DNA of 64,000 bases from Brevipalpus yothersi. Lineage: Eukaryota; Arthropoda; Arachnida; Trombidiformes; Tenuipalpidae. Both the position numbers and the translations under genes were made by a program. A model generated the notes under the pieces. That model did not search any database. It saw only the letters and a program-made list of their open reading frames with translations, and had not been told where the DNA came from. Each line of letters opens with the position of its first letter. Positions within the stretch are counted from its first letter, which is position 1. The stretch lies in the NCBI GenBank assembly GCA_003956705.1, contig QZCP01000038.1, positions 81,225 to 145,224 on the forward strand, read 5' to 3'. Of this stretch, positions 44,383 to 55,270 are shown one piece after another.

Positions 44383-46225
44383 ATGGACCCATCAAGTCTG
44401 TTGATTGTGTGGATGGTGAATCATTTAAGTAGGCCTAACAGTCAGAAAGATCCTGCGATGGCAATTTTTGAACTAAAAAATTTTACCAAAATGCACAATA
44501 TATCATGGCCAAATAGTCTTCAATTACCACCAAGTAACCATAGTAATCTCAGAGATGTGGCAAGCCATTACCACACAATGGGTGAAGTACCAGGAGGAAT
44601 AGGAGGTGAAGCACCGATACCAATACCAGTACCAAATGATTTCATGCCGGATGGGGGACAAGAGGCTAATTCAATCAATGTGATGTTCACAAGAACTACT
44701 CCCCATGGACTGAACTTGAATTTCATAGGTCTCAAATCAACCGCAATCGGCTATGGATATAAAGATAGAACAATTTTAGAATTTTCACCATTGAAAAATT
44801 TGGTCACCGCACCAGACTATCCACCGAACCGTTACCCGAGTATTGTCATCAATAGTATGAATTATCCTGCAAACCCAAATAATTGGAATCAATATCCATA
44901 CTCTCAAGTGCCACCATTGCAACCGTTTCCACCACTACAGCAGTCACAACCTCAGATGCAACCTTGGATGCAAGATCCAAATTATCCATACATGCAAAAT
45001 CCCTATTTGCTGTATCAGAATCCATTCCTTGAGGATATAGCATGCAAAAATGATGATGGAAGATCAGTAGATTGGTGGATTGTCTACAAGTTACCATCAG
45101 GAGTGCTGAACGGAATGAATGGTATGGATTCTGGTGATATTTATGGATATATCACTAGTGGAGATACAGACAAGTCAAGATTCAAGCTCTCAACTAGAGA
45201 CATCAGAAAAAGAGACAATATTTTTGTCAGAACACTTGAGCCTATTTACAGAAATCCCAACAAAACTAGCTTCATGTTTTACAATGACCAGTATGGAGAA
45301 AGAATTGGTAAGCTATCAATTCTAACATTCTGTTACGGAATACTTCCGGTGATCATATAATATATCTCCAGCTAAAATAAGCTGCCCAGAAAATGAATGT
45401 TAGTTGTTGAGATATATTTTCTATTGAATTGAAAAATTTTTTTCTCTTCCTCAAGGTGGTTCAAAAGGGCTCAGCAGAGGGGTTTTGGCATACTCAAATA
45501 TCAGTGGATTTTGGATAACCCATTCGATTTCAGAATTTGTGCCAGACAATCTGAGAATTAGACAAAGATATGAATTTCCAGAGAATGAAAGAGGCAGAGG
45601 ACAAATCGCAATCTGCTTATCAGTTCCTTTCGAAGAGATCACAAATATTGCTAAGCAATTACAAGTTCTGAGGCCCAATGTATACGAAGCGGGGAATCTA
45701 GAAGATGAGGATCTGAAGAATATAATAGGTTTATCATTTGTTGACCCTGTTGATATCCAGTCAAGGCAAATCAAGACGAAAGAAGGTGTCGAGTTTCAGA
45801 GTTTCGCCAAAAGTCCAACGAAAAAAAGTGATCTCTATCGAAGAATAAATGAAGAAATTAACGCTGATCTGGATGTACAAACCTTCAGGTCACCTAGGGG
45901 TACACAAATATCCGATTGCAATGAGGATAGGCGAATCAGGAATATTGTTTCAATCTATATGCCATACGGTAATATTAGTGACTGGAAAGAAACTGCTGCG
46001 TGGAGTCCCAGCAAAGATAACGGGAAATGGGCCATCTCGGAAAGTGACAAAGAGCCTCATGTGTGCATATCCGAATTAAATCGGAACGAGAATCATCTGA
46101 TCGATGGTGGTGGAGCATTATGCTTCAAAGATCCAGGAGTATGGAAAGCATTCAGGTCCACTATTAAAGATTTCGAGCAGTGTCCGAGAGGAAGTACAGC
46201 ACCATCGAATCGAAGAAATAAATAA
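44383..46225 (+). CDS. DNase II-like protein lacking both HxK motifs
   Basis: Exon 1 44383-45307 and exon 2 45456-46225 (GTAAGC donor, CTCAAG acceptor) join in phase; 564 residues from the first ATG. The C-terminal 340 residues are DNase II: CKNDDGRSVDWWIVYKLP near the start, GFWITHSISEF, GRGQIAICLSVPF, HVCISELNRNE, GGGALC, WKAFRSTIKDFEQC. DNase II works through two HxK motifs. The first site reads GLSRG (Leu314, Arg316) and the second reads DNGKW (Asn497), so both catalytic His are gone. About 220 residues precede the domain, with a Pro/Gln/Tyr/Asn-rich low-complexity section (PPLQPFPPLQQSQPQMQPW) and no strong signal peptide; a missed 5' exon is possible. I infer a pseudoenzyme, perhaps still binding DNA. 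Confidence 0.82.
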
Positions 46226-46755
46226 TATTCTGATATAGGAGCCAAAACACCAGTCGCCATTGTTTGCCAGGTTTGGTCACCTCAAATTTCCTGGCGTGAA
46301 TCGGTATCTTGATGGGAGATGGATATATACTTGGTTCCTCCCATACTATTAATTGTAAAATCAACTCTTGATTGCTGAACTGAGCAGTATGGATGGTTAT
46401 ATTCCTTTATTTTTCATCCAAAATTACACAGCATTTTCGGTCATAGTTAGAACTCAGATAATTTCCATGGAAATTCAAGTTCTTTTCCGAGAGAAGGGAA
46501 ACATTAAATTCCCTCATTCAGTGTATCCAGATGAATTTTGAAAACTGCAATCCTATCATGCTCATGAGTTAATCATCGGATGATTCTCTTTTTCGAGACA
46601 TGATAGAACGAATTCTCTTCAATTGAATTTTCCAATGCCTTTCCTTTTTTCTTAGGCTCATTTATCATCGATTTAACATAATGTTGGCTATATAAGATGG
46701 CTCGGATGGTTCTGATGTGCGGTTCGGGATGAGGGCTTGACTGGTTGTTCTCTAT
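46226..46755. other. Unassigned intergenic sequence
   Basis: No gene or repeat recognised. Confidence 0.3.
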
Positions 46756-46759
46756 CTGA

Positions 46760-48064
46760 GCTAGCAGAGATAAAATCATTTGTCCTCCGAGCAATCCAAC
46801 CCAGATGACTTTAGACACGTGTGTGTTTCCCCGAAAAATTGGGTTCACTACACTCAAATCCAAATGAAATCTTCCCAATCAATTGCCATCTTGCTTCGAA
46901 ACCTAGCAACATCGATGACCAATCACTATTTTTTGACATGCATCTGGACCCCCATTGAATACCCAATACAATAAACATCATTAATGAGTCCTAGATTGTA
47001 GGGAGACAGACAAGCGGCAACATTTCAAATGGATATCGAAACTTATCTTAATTTTTTGGATGCAGATTCACCTGAGAATAGATTTTATCATAATCACTTA
47101 TATCCAACTTGTGTGGGTGCTCTATTGATAACATATCTTTCATAATTTCTGGCACTCCATCCAGCATCAATTGCTTTCTTACCAAAGAAAGTTCATAATA
47201 TCTCTGGTGAATAGATCATTCTTACTGCTCCTGATATTGTTGAAACTTCTTTTTCCAATGTGTGGTGTGTGATGATAGCTGTATCACTTCTTTGACCACT
47301 ACAATCATGACCATTATGAGCTTGGATACTTTTGAATTCATAGTCTTTGGTATTTGAGTCCTCATTGTCTGGGAAATCGGGTGAATCGAGTAGAGCAAGC
47401 ATTTTAGAAGACAATTGCCTGACGTTGTGAGAAGGGAACACAGATAAATAGGAACAATTTCTCATCAACAACTGATTAGTGGCCACTTACTTCTTAACAT
47501 AATGGGCAACATTGATCAGATATCTTTCGCATATCAAAAAGCACCACAAAAAGTATGATTGCCAGTTCAAATGAATATAGCTGCTATCCATGGCCACTGA
47601 TTGGGATCAGCTTCCTCCCCGTCTGAAACATAAACAGTACTATTGTGTTAACATACGAACACATTTCGCTGATATCAATTGTTTTCTCATCTACAGTAGT
47701 AGATCGTTTTCATTATCCTGATACACTATGTAAGCATTGCCTATTGGAGTTTGACTTACTTTGGAGTGAAAATCATCTCTTTGATGTTTTTCATCCATAG
47801 ATGAGTAGAATTCCATCACCACTCTATGTATGATTCACTAGAGTTGATTGGTCATACAAATTGCTCATAGCTGAGATAGTTGACGAGATAGCCAGAAACT
47901 GAAGCTCCTATGGCTATTATCAAAGTAAGCAACTTGAGAATCCTCGAAGAAATGGGTAAGGTTTTTCTGGCAACATAATTGTGTATATGTATATAATCAC
48001 TGTTTACCTGGTGGAATGTTTTGAACACAAACCAACTTACGATTAAAATTTTTGATTGGAACAT
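46760..48064 (-). pseudogene. Trypsin-like protease relic, related to 39-41 kb gene
   Basis: Exon 1 (48008-48064) still encodes MFQSKILIVSWFVFKTFHQ, ending HQ/GTAAAC like the working gene's FHQ/GTAAGA. The second exon (about 47,490-47,640) shows ADPNQWPWIAA and FCGAF but has stops, and the His block has become MLPIM-like codons. The third (about 47,130-47,400) keeps NTKDYEFKSIQAH with SDTAII, and FFGKKA in another frame. The last (about 46,780-47,070) keeps NDVYCIGY and WQLIGKISFG but has lost GDSGGP. Decay is advanced in every catalytic block. Confidence 0.7.
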
Positions 48065-48519
48065 TTATGCAACTCATGGAAACTGACCTACTTTTCGAGA
48101 ACTGTTGCAGTGACAGCTATTGGGCAGTTGAAAATAGGAATCATAATGCACTAATCTACGCAATCATGGAACAAAATGAGTTTTTCGTCACGAAGATTGA
48201 AATCAGAAATATTCCAGCCTCTACTTGATCATAATTAAATCTTACTCAGTTACATGATTATTATTATTGATTCGTGTTTCTCAGTTCGAGAAGTTGGACT
48301 TTATTGAGGAGATGATGAGGTAGGACAATTCTCATTGTTTAGATCCCTTGCAAAGATATTTGTTGATATGTGAGTATTTTCGATGTAGGAACTCATAGAC
48401 TGGTTACACAGATTTTTTTGCAGAGATACTGATATTCATGAGAACACTGCTTGACAAATTATATCTGGAATCGAATAACTGATAAGTAATCAATTCCAGT
48501 GTTGATGTTCGTATTTTGG

Positions 48520-49760
48520 CTTGAACACAATCCAGCTTCCCTAATATCATACTCCTTGTTTGATCATCTCATCAATCTGTCACCTTATCAGCTCAATTCT
48601 AGCTGATCAAAGTCAACTGAATTCGTTCATGGTCAAATATGGATGAATGATCATCTCAATTCTACCATTAGAAGTTGTTTTATAAAATTCTCCCAACCTT
48701 TTCAGGATCACTTGTGCTCGATACTCAAATTCAGCCTGAACCATCTGGGTACTGACGGCTTACACTAGCTCTTGATTTTCCAGAGATTATAGCTCACTAA
48801 CTTTTCGAATTTCACTCTCAATTCTGGAGAGTATATTGTTAGTGAAACTCTGAACAACTGTTTTGAATTCATTAACCTCACCATGAACTCTTGGAAAAAG
48901 TGCTCGTCTGTAATCCAGGCGAGTTCCAGTCAATTGAGTGTTCCTCTCAGAGAAAACGAGTGGAACTAAGAGGGGGAATGAGGTGACAATAAATCATAGA
49001 TAAGCAAGATTGCCATGGTTTCTCTTAATGACATGAATTTGCTCATCATTTCAAACCGTGTATGAAAGTGTATTTAGGCTTACTGTGGAATATTCTCGTA
49101 TTGGAAAACTATCTGTCGTCCATACAAGACTCCCTCTCTTCGAGTTATTAGAATATCCGAGCAAGAGGCTAAATTAGTCTCGTTATCAGGATCAACGCAC
49201 AAATGACTTCATTAATTGAAAAAGCTCTATAGAAATACAAAGAAAACAGATCGCTGAAGCAAGAATAAACAAAGCTCTGCTACCGGATTGGAATTATTCT
49301 ACCTCAAAATTTTTGTCAGATGTGTCCCTACGATAATACTTCCATTGATTTTGAGTTTCGATGCACTGAAGGCTCAGAGTTTTTTGGACGAGAAGTTTGA
49401 AGTTCATTCGAGCCTCAAGCCATCGGATATCTTTTGCTACATCATAACATCTATCAATGATCAGTTGAATCTGTAACAATTTACGATTCATTTAAAGGCA
49501 AAGTAAGACAATAGCATAAAAAAGTTGGAATGCATTCAGCTAAAATAGAGGCCCGAGCCCACCTGTCAAAGAGTGGACTCGATGAGTGAGAGGACCTTAC
49601 CTGTTTCGAAAGACTGGTCTCTTCACAGGAAAGTCGATAGAGGGACCCCTCCAACAGAGCAATTCGGTAGACCCTTTCAATTTTCATTTTCAGTTTTCCT
49701 TTGTTTGAAATTTCTTCTATCACTACACCAATCATTGCTGGACCGAAGGGCACCAAGATT
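48520..49760 (-). pseudogene. Helical protein gene, partly like the 39-41 kb linker
   Basis: Possible exons on the minus strand: one ends TSLSKQ/GTAAGG near 49,600, the next begins after TTGTTACAG near 49,472 (IQLIIDRCYDVAKDIRWLEA), both in phase. Further on, EVNEFKTVVQSFTNN and IESEIRK run to a GTTAGT donor, and after GGTTCAG comes AEFEYRAQVILKRLGEFYK. The last part aligns with the linker of the 39-41 kb protease: SARIELIR and QIDEMIK against PAEIELVS and QIDEMIK, but with stop codons among them. It seems a decayed relative of that linker with extra 5' exons. The intact first half could still be expressed. Confidence 0.42.
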
Positions 49761-50393
49761 TAAAAGATAAACTAGCACTAATTGCTTGCAAGAAGTATTA
49801 CAGCTTCATGATCCGATAATCCTTAACATCATCTCAGCTGGAGAATTTGATGATCTCAGAAAGAGCGATCTTTCGATAAGGCATTGAACTGCACACATCT
49901 GGTGGCATATCGTTTATACTATCTTTTTGAAAAAATCAGTGCAAAAGATCATGGAAAAAGTATACATGTATGTATATGTATGTGTTCACCATTCAGATGC
50001 TCCATTCGAATAAATATCAGCGAGGAACATCGACGATTTCTAGCTCTTCCAGTTTCTCTCCCCTCTTCATTTTCCATGCTATCATCATTTGCATTGTTCT
50101 TCCCACCTATCCATACTTAACTAATAAAAGAGAATATTCCTGTCAGATTCCTATTACTTGAAAAGTTTATCATGATTATCAATTATGAACAACTGTAACT
50201 CATGCCAAAGTGATGACTTCGATACTCTACTCTGTATAATGTTGAGTGAACAAACATCTGATGATCGTATACACTTGGAACGTAATGAATGTGATGGGAA
50301 AATCGCATCTCTTGGAGAGTGAGACTCAATCCGATTTTTAATTGTTAAATTTGAAGTCTAAAAATGCAATTTTAACCGAATAAAAATGCAATT
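49761..50393. other. Unassigned intergenic sequence
   Basis: Only a short (TG/TA)-rich patch at about 49,964-49,985 is notable. No gene is supported. Confidence 0.3.
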
Positions 50394-50951
50394 TTAATTG
50401 AACAAAAAGTTATAGACCGCAAAAAGTTGATCTGCGATAGCCGTAATCGGTGGAGATAAGGGCCCTACAAGCACAGCAAAGATTCGGAGAGCTAATATTG
50501 CTATAATCAAAGGTATTCCAACGAAAAGTCTTAGGAATGAGTCAACAAATTCAGCAATAGCTTCACCCAATGCCTCAGAAAAATCACTGACCAGGTCACG
50601 TAATGAAGGAGAATTGGCATCTTTGGGGGTCAAATCAGAGATTTTCGTTCCCAAGCTGGTGACCATCTTCGCAATAGCGTCTCTAGTAGCATTCCTATCC
50701 AGGCTTCCGGCACCATTCATGTTTCCAAGCAGAGTTACCAAATTCATCAGAACCGTTGGCTTATATTCGGATGATGAATTACCAGTAAATTGATGAGCGT
50801 AATTCGGCTTAGATGGATCCGACTGAAATTGATTTGGTCTCGAATCTTTGACATGATCATCAATCACAGGGCCATGTTCATGTTGACGATGAACACCAGA
50901 AGCACAGACTATCGAGAAAAGGATAGAGGCACAAACAACTTGGACAAACAT
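50394..50951 (-). CDS. Small secreted protein with amphipathic/hydrophobic C terminus
   Basis: Single exon, 185 residues. The signal MFVQVVCASILFSIVCASGV is cut probably before HRQ. Residues about 20-65 are polar (His, Asp, Asn, Ser) with one NSSS glycosylation site. Then come helical blocks (PTVLMNLVTLLGNM; SLRDLVSDFSEALGEAIAEF) and a hydrophobic tail (LFVGIPLIIAILALRIFAVL and onward to FLFN). It has a real TATA promoter. It matches the general plan of the other small secreted genes in the window but no sequence homology is convincing. No known domain. An intact frame next to a core promoter makes it a good gene. Confidence 0.75.
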   Translation of the reverse strand: MFVQVVCASILFSIVCASGVHRQHEHGPVIDDHVKDSRPNQFQSDPSKPNYAHQFTGNSSSEYKPTVLMNLVTLLGNMNGAGSLDRNATRDAIAKMVTSLGTKISDLTPKDANSPSLRDLVSDFSEALGEAIAEFVDSFLRLFVGIPLIIAILALRIFAVLVGPLSPPITAIADQLFAVYNFLFN

Positions 50952-51030
50952 ATTGAGTTTGGTGGATTTGCAGGCAAGGTGGATAAAATTCGATGACTTG
51001 CCGAATGATCACATTTCACTCGATTTTCCT

Positions 51031-51040
51031 CTTTATATAG
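51031..51040 (-). promoter_or_regulatory. TATA box of the 50.4-kb gene
   Basis: On the minus strand CTATATAAAG lies about 80 bases before the ATG, giving a likely transcription start near 51,003 and a 50-base leader. Confidence 0.65.
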
Positions 51041-51921
51041 CTGTTGGGATGCCAGATTTTGGGACCAGCCTCTCGAATCACACCATCACTCCATGGTGAT
51101 TCAAAACGGATGTTTCATCAATCCATGTGTTATGTGTCAACCTCGATCAATTTACATGCTAATTAGTTCACAGATTTTATCTTATTCGATTGCATAATTC
51201 ATTTAGCTCAAAATGATCGAGCAATCCAACTTTCTAGTGAAGTTTCACCTGTTCTTTCTTTCCTGTGCTAATTGATTGAATGAATTAATGTTTATAAAAT
51301 CAGATAGCACTAAAACCTGTTACAAATTTTCAGAAAACAAATGGAATTGGAGTCCAATAAGGTGATACAAATGAGCAGAGTTAATTGCTTGACTCAAATT
51401 CATGGAATCTCAAACTTTTTGGGCATGATCGCCTAGCTTTCAGCCCCTCAGAGATGAGTGCTTTTGATCCTTCCAATTTATTGTTCATATTCTCAAACTC
51501 CATCAAAACTTCCAATTTTTTGAAACTGTTCCGTCTCATTTTTTTATTCATTTTTACTTTATCCACATCACTCAATATGGTGAAGATTTTTGCCGTGAAT
51601 ATGAATGTATTTTTTTCCTTAATTTCCTAGAAAATCCACTGCTACTCACCTCTCAAAACAGCCAGCACTCGTTTGATTTGCATCATGAATGCTCAAAAAA
51701 GAATGTTCTTGCTGTAATTTACTGATTGAGATGCGATTTGTAAGTTGAAAAATCGTTTTCGATAGAGAGAGTCAGAATCCAATAAGATCGAGATTGAACA
51801 TTGTGAACTCATCCAATTGAAAGGAGCAATAACTGTAATTATAATACAAAAATAATGTAGCTATAAATCCCAGAGCAACCACTCAATCTGAGTGTTAATT
51901 CACTTCCGCTAATCAACGCCA
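51041..51921. other. Unassigned intergenic sequence
   Basis: No gene or repeat recognised. Confidence 0.3.
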
Positions 51922-52514
51922 GCGAATCCATCCATTATTTTCGATTCCTTCAACCTTCCCAAATCCAATCAGGTAATCAGTGGAACAACTTAAGCTTCTC
52001 AATGGCTTGGACATGCTGGTTCTACATGTTCTAATATGTTTTGAATATAGCCTTGAAGGTATGGTACGAATGTTATCATGGCTTTCACATGGCCTTTATC
52101 TTTCTGATTTAAGCTGATTAACCCCTTATTTCTTTTATTGATCAGTCAACTTGCCTAAATACTATCTCTTCTGGTAACTCAATTATCGGCAGTGAAAGGG
52201 AGAATATAAAATGAAATCGATTTGGCCATAGTTTTGGTAAAGTATGTGAAATATCACCGAAAACCAGAGTTGTCGGTGGTACTGATTCTGATCCTAAATC
52301 ATGGCCCTGGATGGCTGCTTTGATCAACAAAATAGGCAAGCGAACATTCTGTGGGGCCACTTTGATATCAGAATGGCATCTGGTTACTGCAGCTCATTGT
52401 CTCATTGGGTGAGTAATAATTAGTACCATTAATATAGACATCCTTTTGATTAATTACTATAAATCACTAGATTTGTCATCTCACTGATCTGTATGTTTAT
52501 TATATTATATTATA

Positions 52515-52725
52515 CTAGTGGAAAAGGCCGGTTATACCGGCCAAAACCTAGATAGGCAAAACTCGACAAAATTCCAAGAACTACCTGATATTTCTCTCTC
52601 TCTTTCTTAGTTTCTCTCTTCCTCGCTCTCTCTCTCTTTTTAATCTTTCTCTCTTTCTCTCTCTCTCTCTTTCTCTCTTTCTCTCTTTCTCTCTTTCTCT
52701 CTTTCTCTCTTTCTCTCTTTCTCTC

Positions 52726-52770
<45 letters not shown>

Positions 52771-52881
52771 GTCTTTCTCTCTATTCACCGAATCCTGCCG
52801 CAGTGAGGTTAGCGTTGCGATTTCGTTAGTGGACCTCACTGCGGCGTCGTATTGTTATCTTTATAATTTTTATATATATGA
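52515..52881 (-). mobile_element. Non-autonomous Helitron
   Basis: Read on the minus strand it begins TCATATATATAAAAATT after an A and ends with a GGCCGGTATAACCGGCC hairpin, seven spacer bases and CTAG, followed by T. Insertion between A and T, a TC start, and a hairpin before CTAG are the Helitron marks. The body holds a long CT/GA low-complexity tract and an internal 13-bp inverted repeat (GCCGCAGTGAGGT). No Rep/helicase is encoded. Confidence 0.78.
52590..52775. repeat. TC-rich low-complexity tract
   Basis: Imperfect TCTCTC and TTTCTC repeats inside the Helitron. The long charged frame across it on the minus strand is an artefact of low complexity. Confidence 0.9.
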
Positions 52882-53337
52882 TTTCTAGTCAGAATCACAC
52901 TAACATAATCATTCGACTTGGAGCAAATGATTTTTCGATCAATTCGCATCCAAATACGAAAGATTATGAGATTCAAAGTTTTCGAATTCATGCGGGATAT
53001 AATTCCAGAAGTCTAGAAAACGATATTGCAATCATGAAATTAAAAGAAAAAGTTGAAATACCTGATTTATTCAAGCCAATTTGCTTACCAGATCGTAGGA
53101 GAACTTTTCACAGTGAACAAGCAACTGTTATCGGATGGGGTTCACTAGAATATGGTATCGAAGTTAGTCCACAAAACCATTTACAGTACTAACGTCTGTG
53201 TATTTTTTTACTCAGGAGGACCTTTGGGTATTGAACTACAGAAATTATCACTACCTATTTTAAATGGTACCGCTTGTCGATTGGCATACATCAAGAATAA
53301 CTTCACTGAAAATATCCACTGTACCGGTTATCAATAA

Positions 53338-54055
53338 GGAGGACGAAATGCATGGCAAGGTGATAGACGTGAACCATGGACGTGCTCATGGAAACGTACC
53401 ATATGCTCACCAATTAACCATGAATCAGTGTGATAAAAATTATCTCAGCTAGATGCTAGATGCGGTGAGAAACAGCTCTTGGTGAAAATAAAACATTGAG
53501 AAACTCGATAAAATATTCTTCTTCCATGAGTTGAGAGATATACGAGCAAAACTATTCTGACTCCTGTATTCCAACAAAATTATCACTTATTGCTCTTCTT
53601 GATAACTTCAATCTTTAAAATGAGAATTGAACTATACCAGCATTTTCTTCCTCATTGGCTGTACAATGTGTATGAATGAGATGAGAATGAACTGTGGAAA
53701 AATTGAGAGGAAAAGTTCGAATGTTGTGTCCCCAGAACTCAATAATATAAATCTAGAAAAATCTGCATCGAGAATAAAATAATTGTTTAACAGAGAGAGA
53801 ATTGTTGAACGTAACTATCCATTTTCCCTCCTAGCACCACGACGAATTAATCATTATTGACCTTTTCTGACATTATCCCCATGAAGTCCTAATAAAATCA
53901 GACTTCGATGTCATCTCTTACGTAGTGTATCGAATGTTGCTCTTATTCTAATCGTGGGTTCATCTCATAATCTAATGTAGTTGTCTCTCCTATACTTTTA
54001 TTTTTTATATTTCACGGAGAACACTACATCAAATATCAAAGAAATCCGGATCAAT
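53338..54055. other. Unassigned intergenic sequence
   Basis: The first 120 bases are the decayed tail of the trypsin pseudogene. The rest holds nothing recognised. Confidence 0.3.
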
Positions 54056-54059
54056 TTGC

Positions 54060-55160
54060 CTTCCAAAGAACAATGCTTATCCTCTATGGAAAAACTGCCC
54101 ATGCTCAGATTTCGATGGACTTGCTTATCATATGTTATCGAGTGTGATGAGACCAAAAAACTAAATAAAACTGTGTATGAGTCATACTTCTAGAGATGGA
54201 GTCATTTTATTCTTTTCTGCTATCTCGAAAACGAGCAGTCATATCGAGATAAAAATGGTTCAATTTGAATTCTTATCAAAAATATGATAGGATAAAAAAT
54301 TTTTCATTGTATTCAAAGAATGATAAGATTAAAAATAGATTTATCATTCTCTGGAAAAACCAGATTCGAAACCAGGATGGTGATAATATTATCATATTTC
54401 TCATAACCAATAAGATAAGTCTGCATATAAACCATGTAGGAGACCCGTGCGTGATTTGGTCAGAAATTGATATTTTACTCTTGCGAAAAAACTGGTCGGG
54501 AGTTCAGAAAATTGATAAGATTATTTTATTTCTCATGATTGATTAGATAAGATGAGGTATATCTCATACTCACAGCATTGGTACAAGTTGGTCAAAAATC
54601 AATATATTCCCTTCACGGAAAAACTAAACGTGAAACCAGAATAATGATAAAATCATATTATCAGTGTAATCAGGGCTCAGTGTTCACCAATGGTCTGATC
54701 AGCAGGATGAGATTAGAGAAAAAATTCTTCTCTCTCATTCAAGCAGAGGGTCTTTCCAGCGTTGAGAGATTATTCAGAGTCTATAACCCCCGATAGCAAC
54801 TCATTACACCTTTAGTGAACACTGAGCTTTACTATCTTGCCACAGGCAGATATGGTCTCAAGCTTATTGACTCCTACAAAGCAAGATTCAAGGAGATGGA
54901 GCTGAAGCTTGAGGTGAGACAAATTCTTTTTTCAAAGAGAACCTATTGAAAATGTACATAAAATGTATCTCACTATTACTTTCAGTTCAAGATACATCGT
55001 GAGACGTTTTCGAGATAGTAGAAAAGAATAAAATGGCTTTATCTCTGGAAGTATGACTCATACAGAGTTTTTATTTGATTTTTCGGTCTTATCACACTCG
55101 ATAACATATGATGAGTAAGTTTCATCGAAATCTGAGGGTTTGGGTCGAAAACAGCTAAAC
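54060..55160. mobile_element. Foldback element with long inverted arms
   Basis: About 54,080-54,260 and 54,990-55,150 are inverse copies (ATGGACTTGCTTATCATATG on the left, its diverged complement on the right, plus TTTTCGAGATAG and AGTATGACTCATAC). The centre carries GATAAG motifs and near 54,850-54,920 a protein-like LKLIDSYKARFKEMELKLE frame, perhaps a transposase remnant. Same family as 3.0, 13.0 and 35.7 kb. Confidence 0.65.
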
Positions 55161-55270
55161 TTGTTTGAGCAAACTGATGAATAGCGAGGCTGATAAGAGC
55201 TAAGTCAGAATAGGCGAATCAGGTTCCTTTCTCCTCCTTGGGTGGTCTCTGATCGAGATAAGAGTTTCAT

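Larger units (their letters stand above)
51922..53337 (+). pseudogene. Trypsin-like protease, multiply inactivated
   Basis: Exons by comparison with the copy at 26-28 kb: exon 1 51922-51972, where the ATG is now GCG; exon 2 52146-52408, with TGA in the propeptide (TCA in the paralogue) but intact TAAHC; exon 3 52889-53154 with NDIAIMKL; exon 4 53216-53337, which stops after CTGYQ. Past that stop the catalytic block reads GDRREP where the paralogue has GDSGGP, and the neighbouring Cys is Trp. A Helitron sits in the second intron, seven bases before exon 3. Start loss, two stops and catalytic-site loss make it clearly dead, though splice sites are still good. Confidence 0.85.

Noticed and set aside
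52510..52839. Arg/Glu/Lys-rich protein on the minus strand
   Set aside because: Low-complexity CT tract within a Helitron; no start context or conservation.
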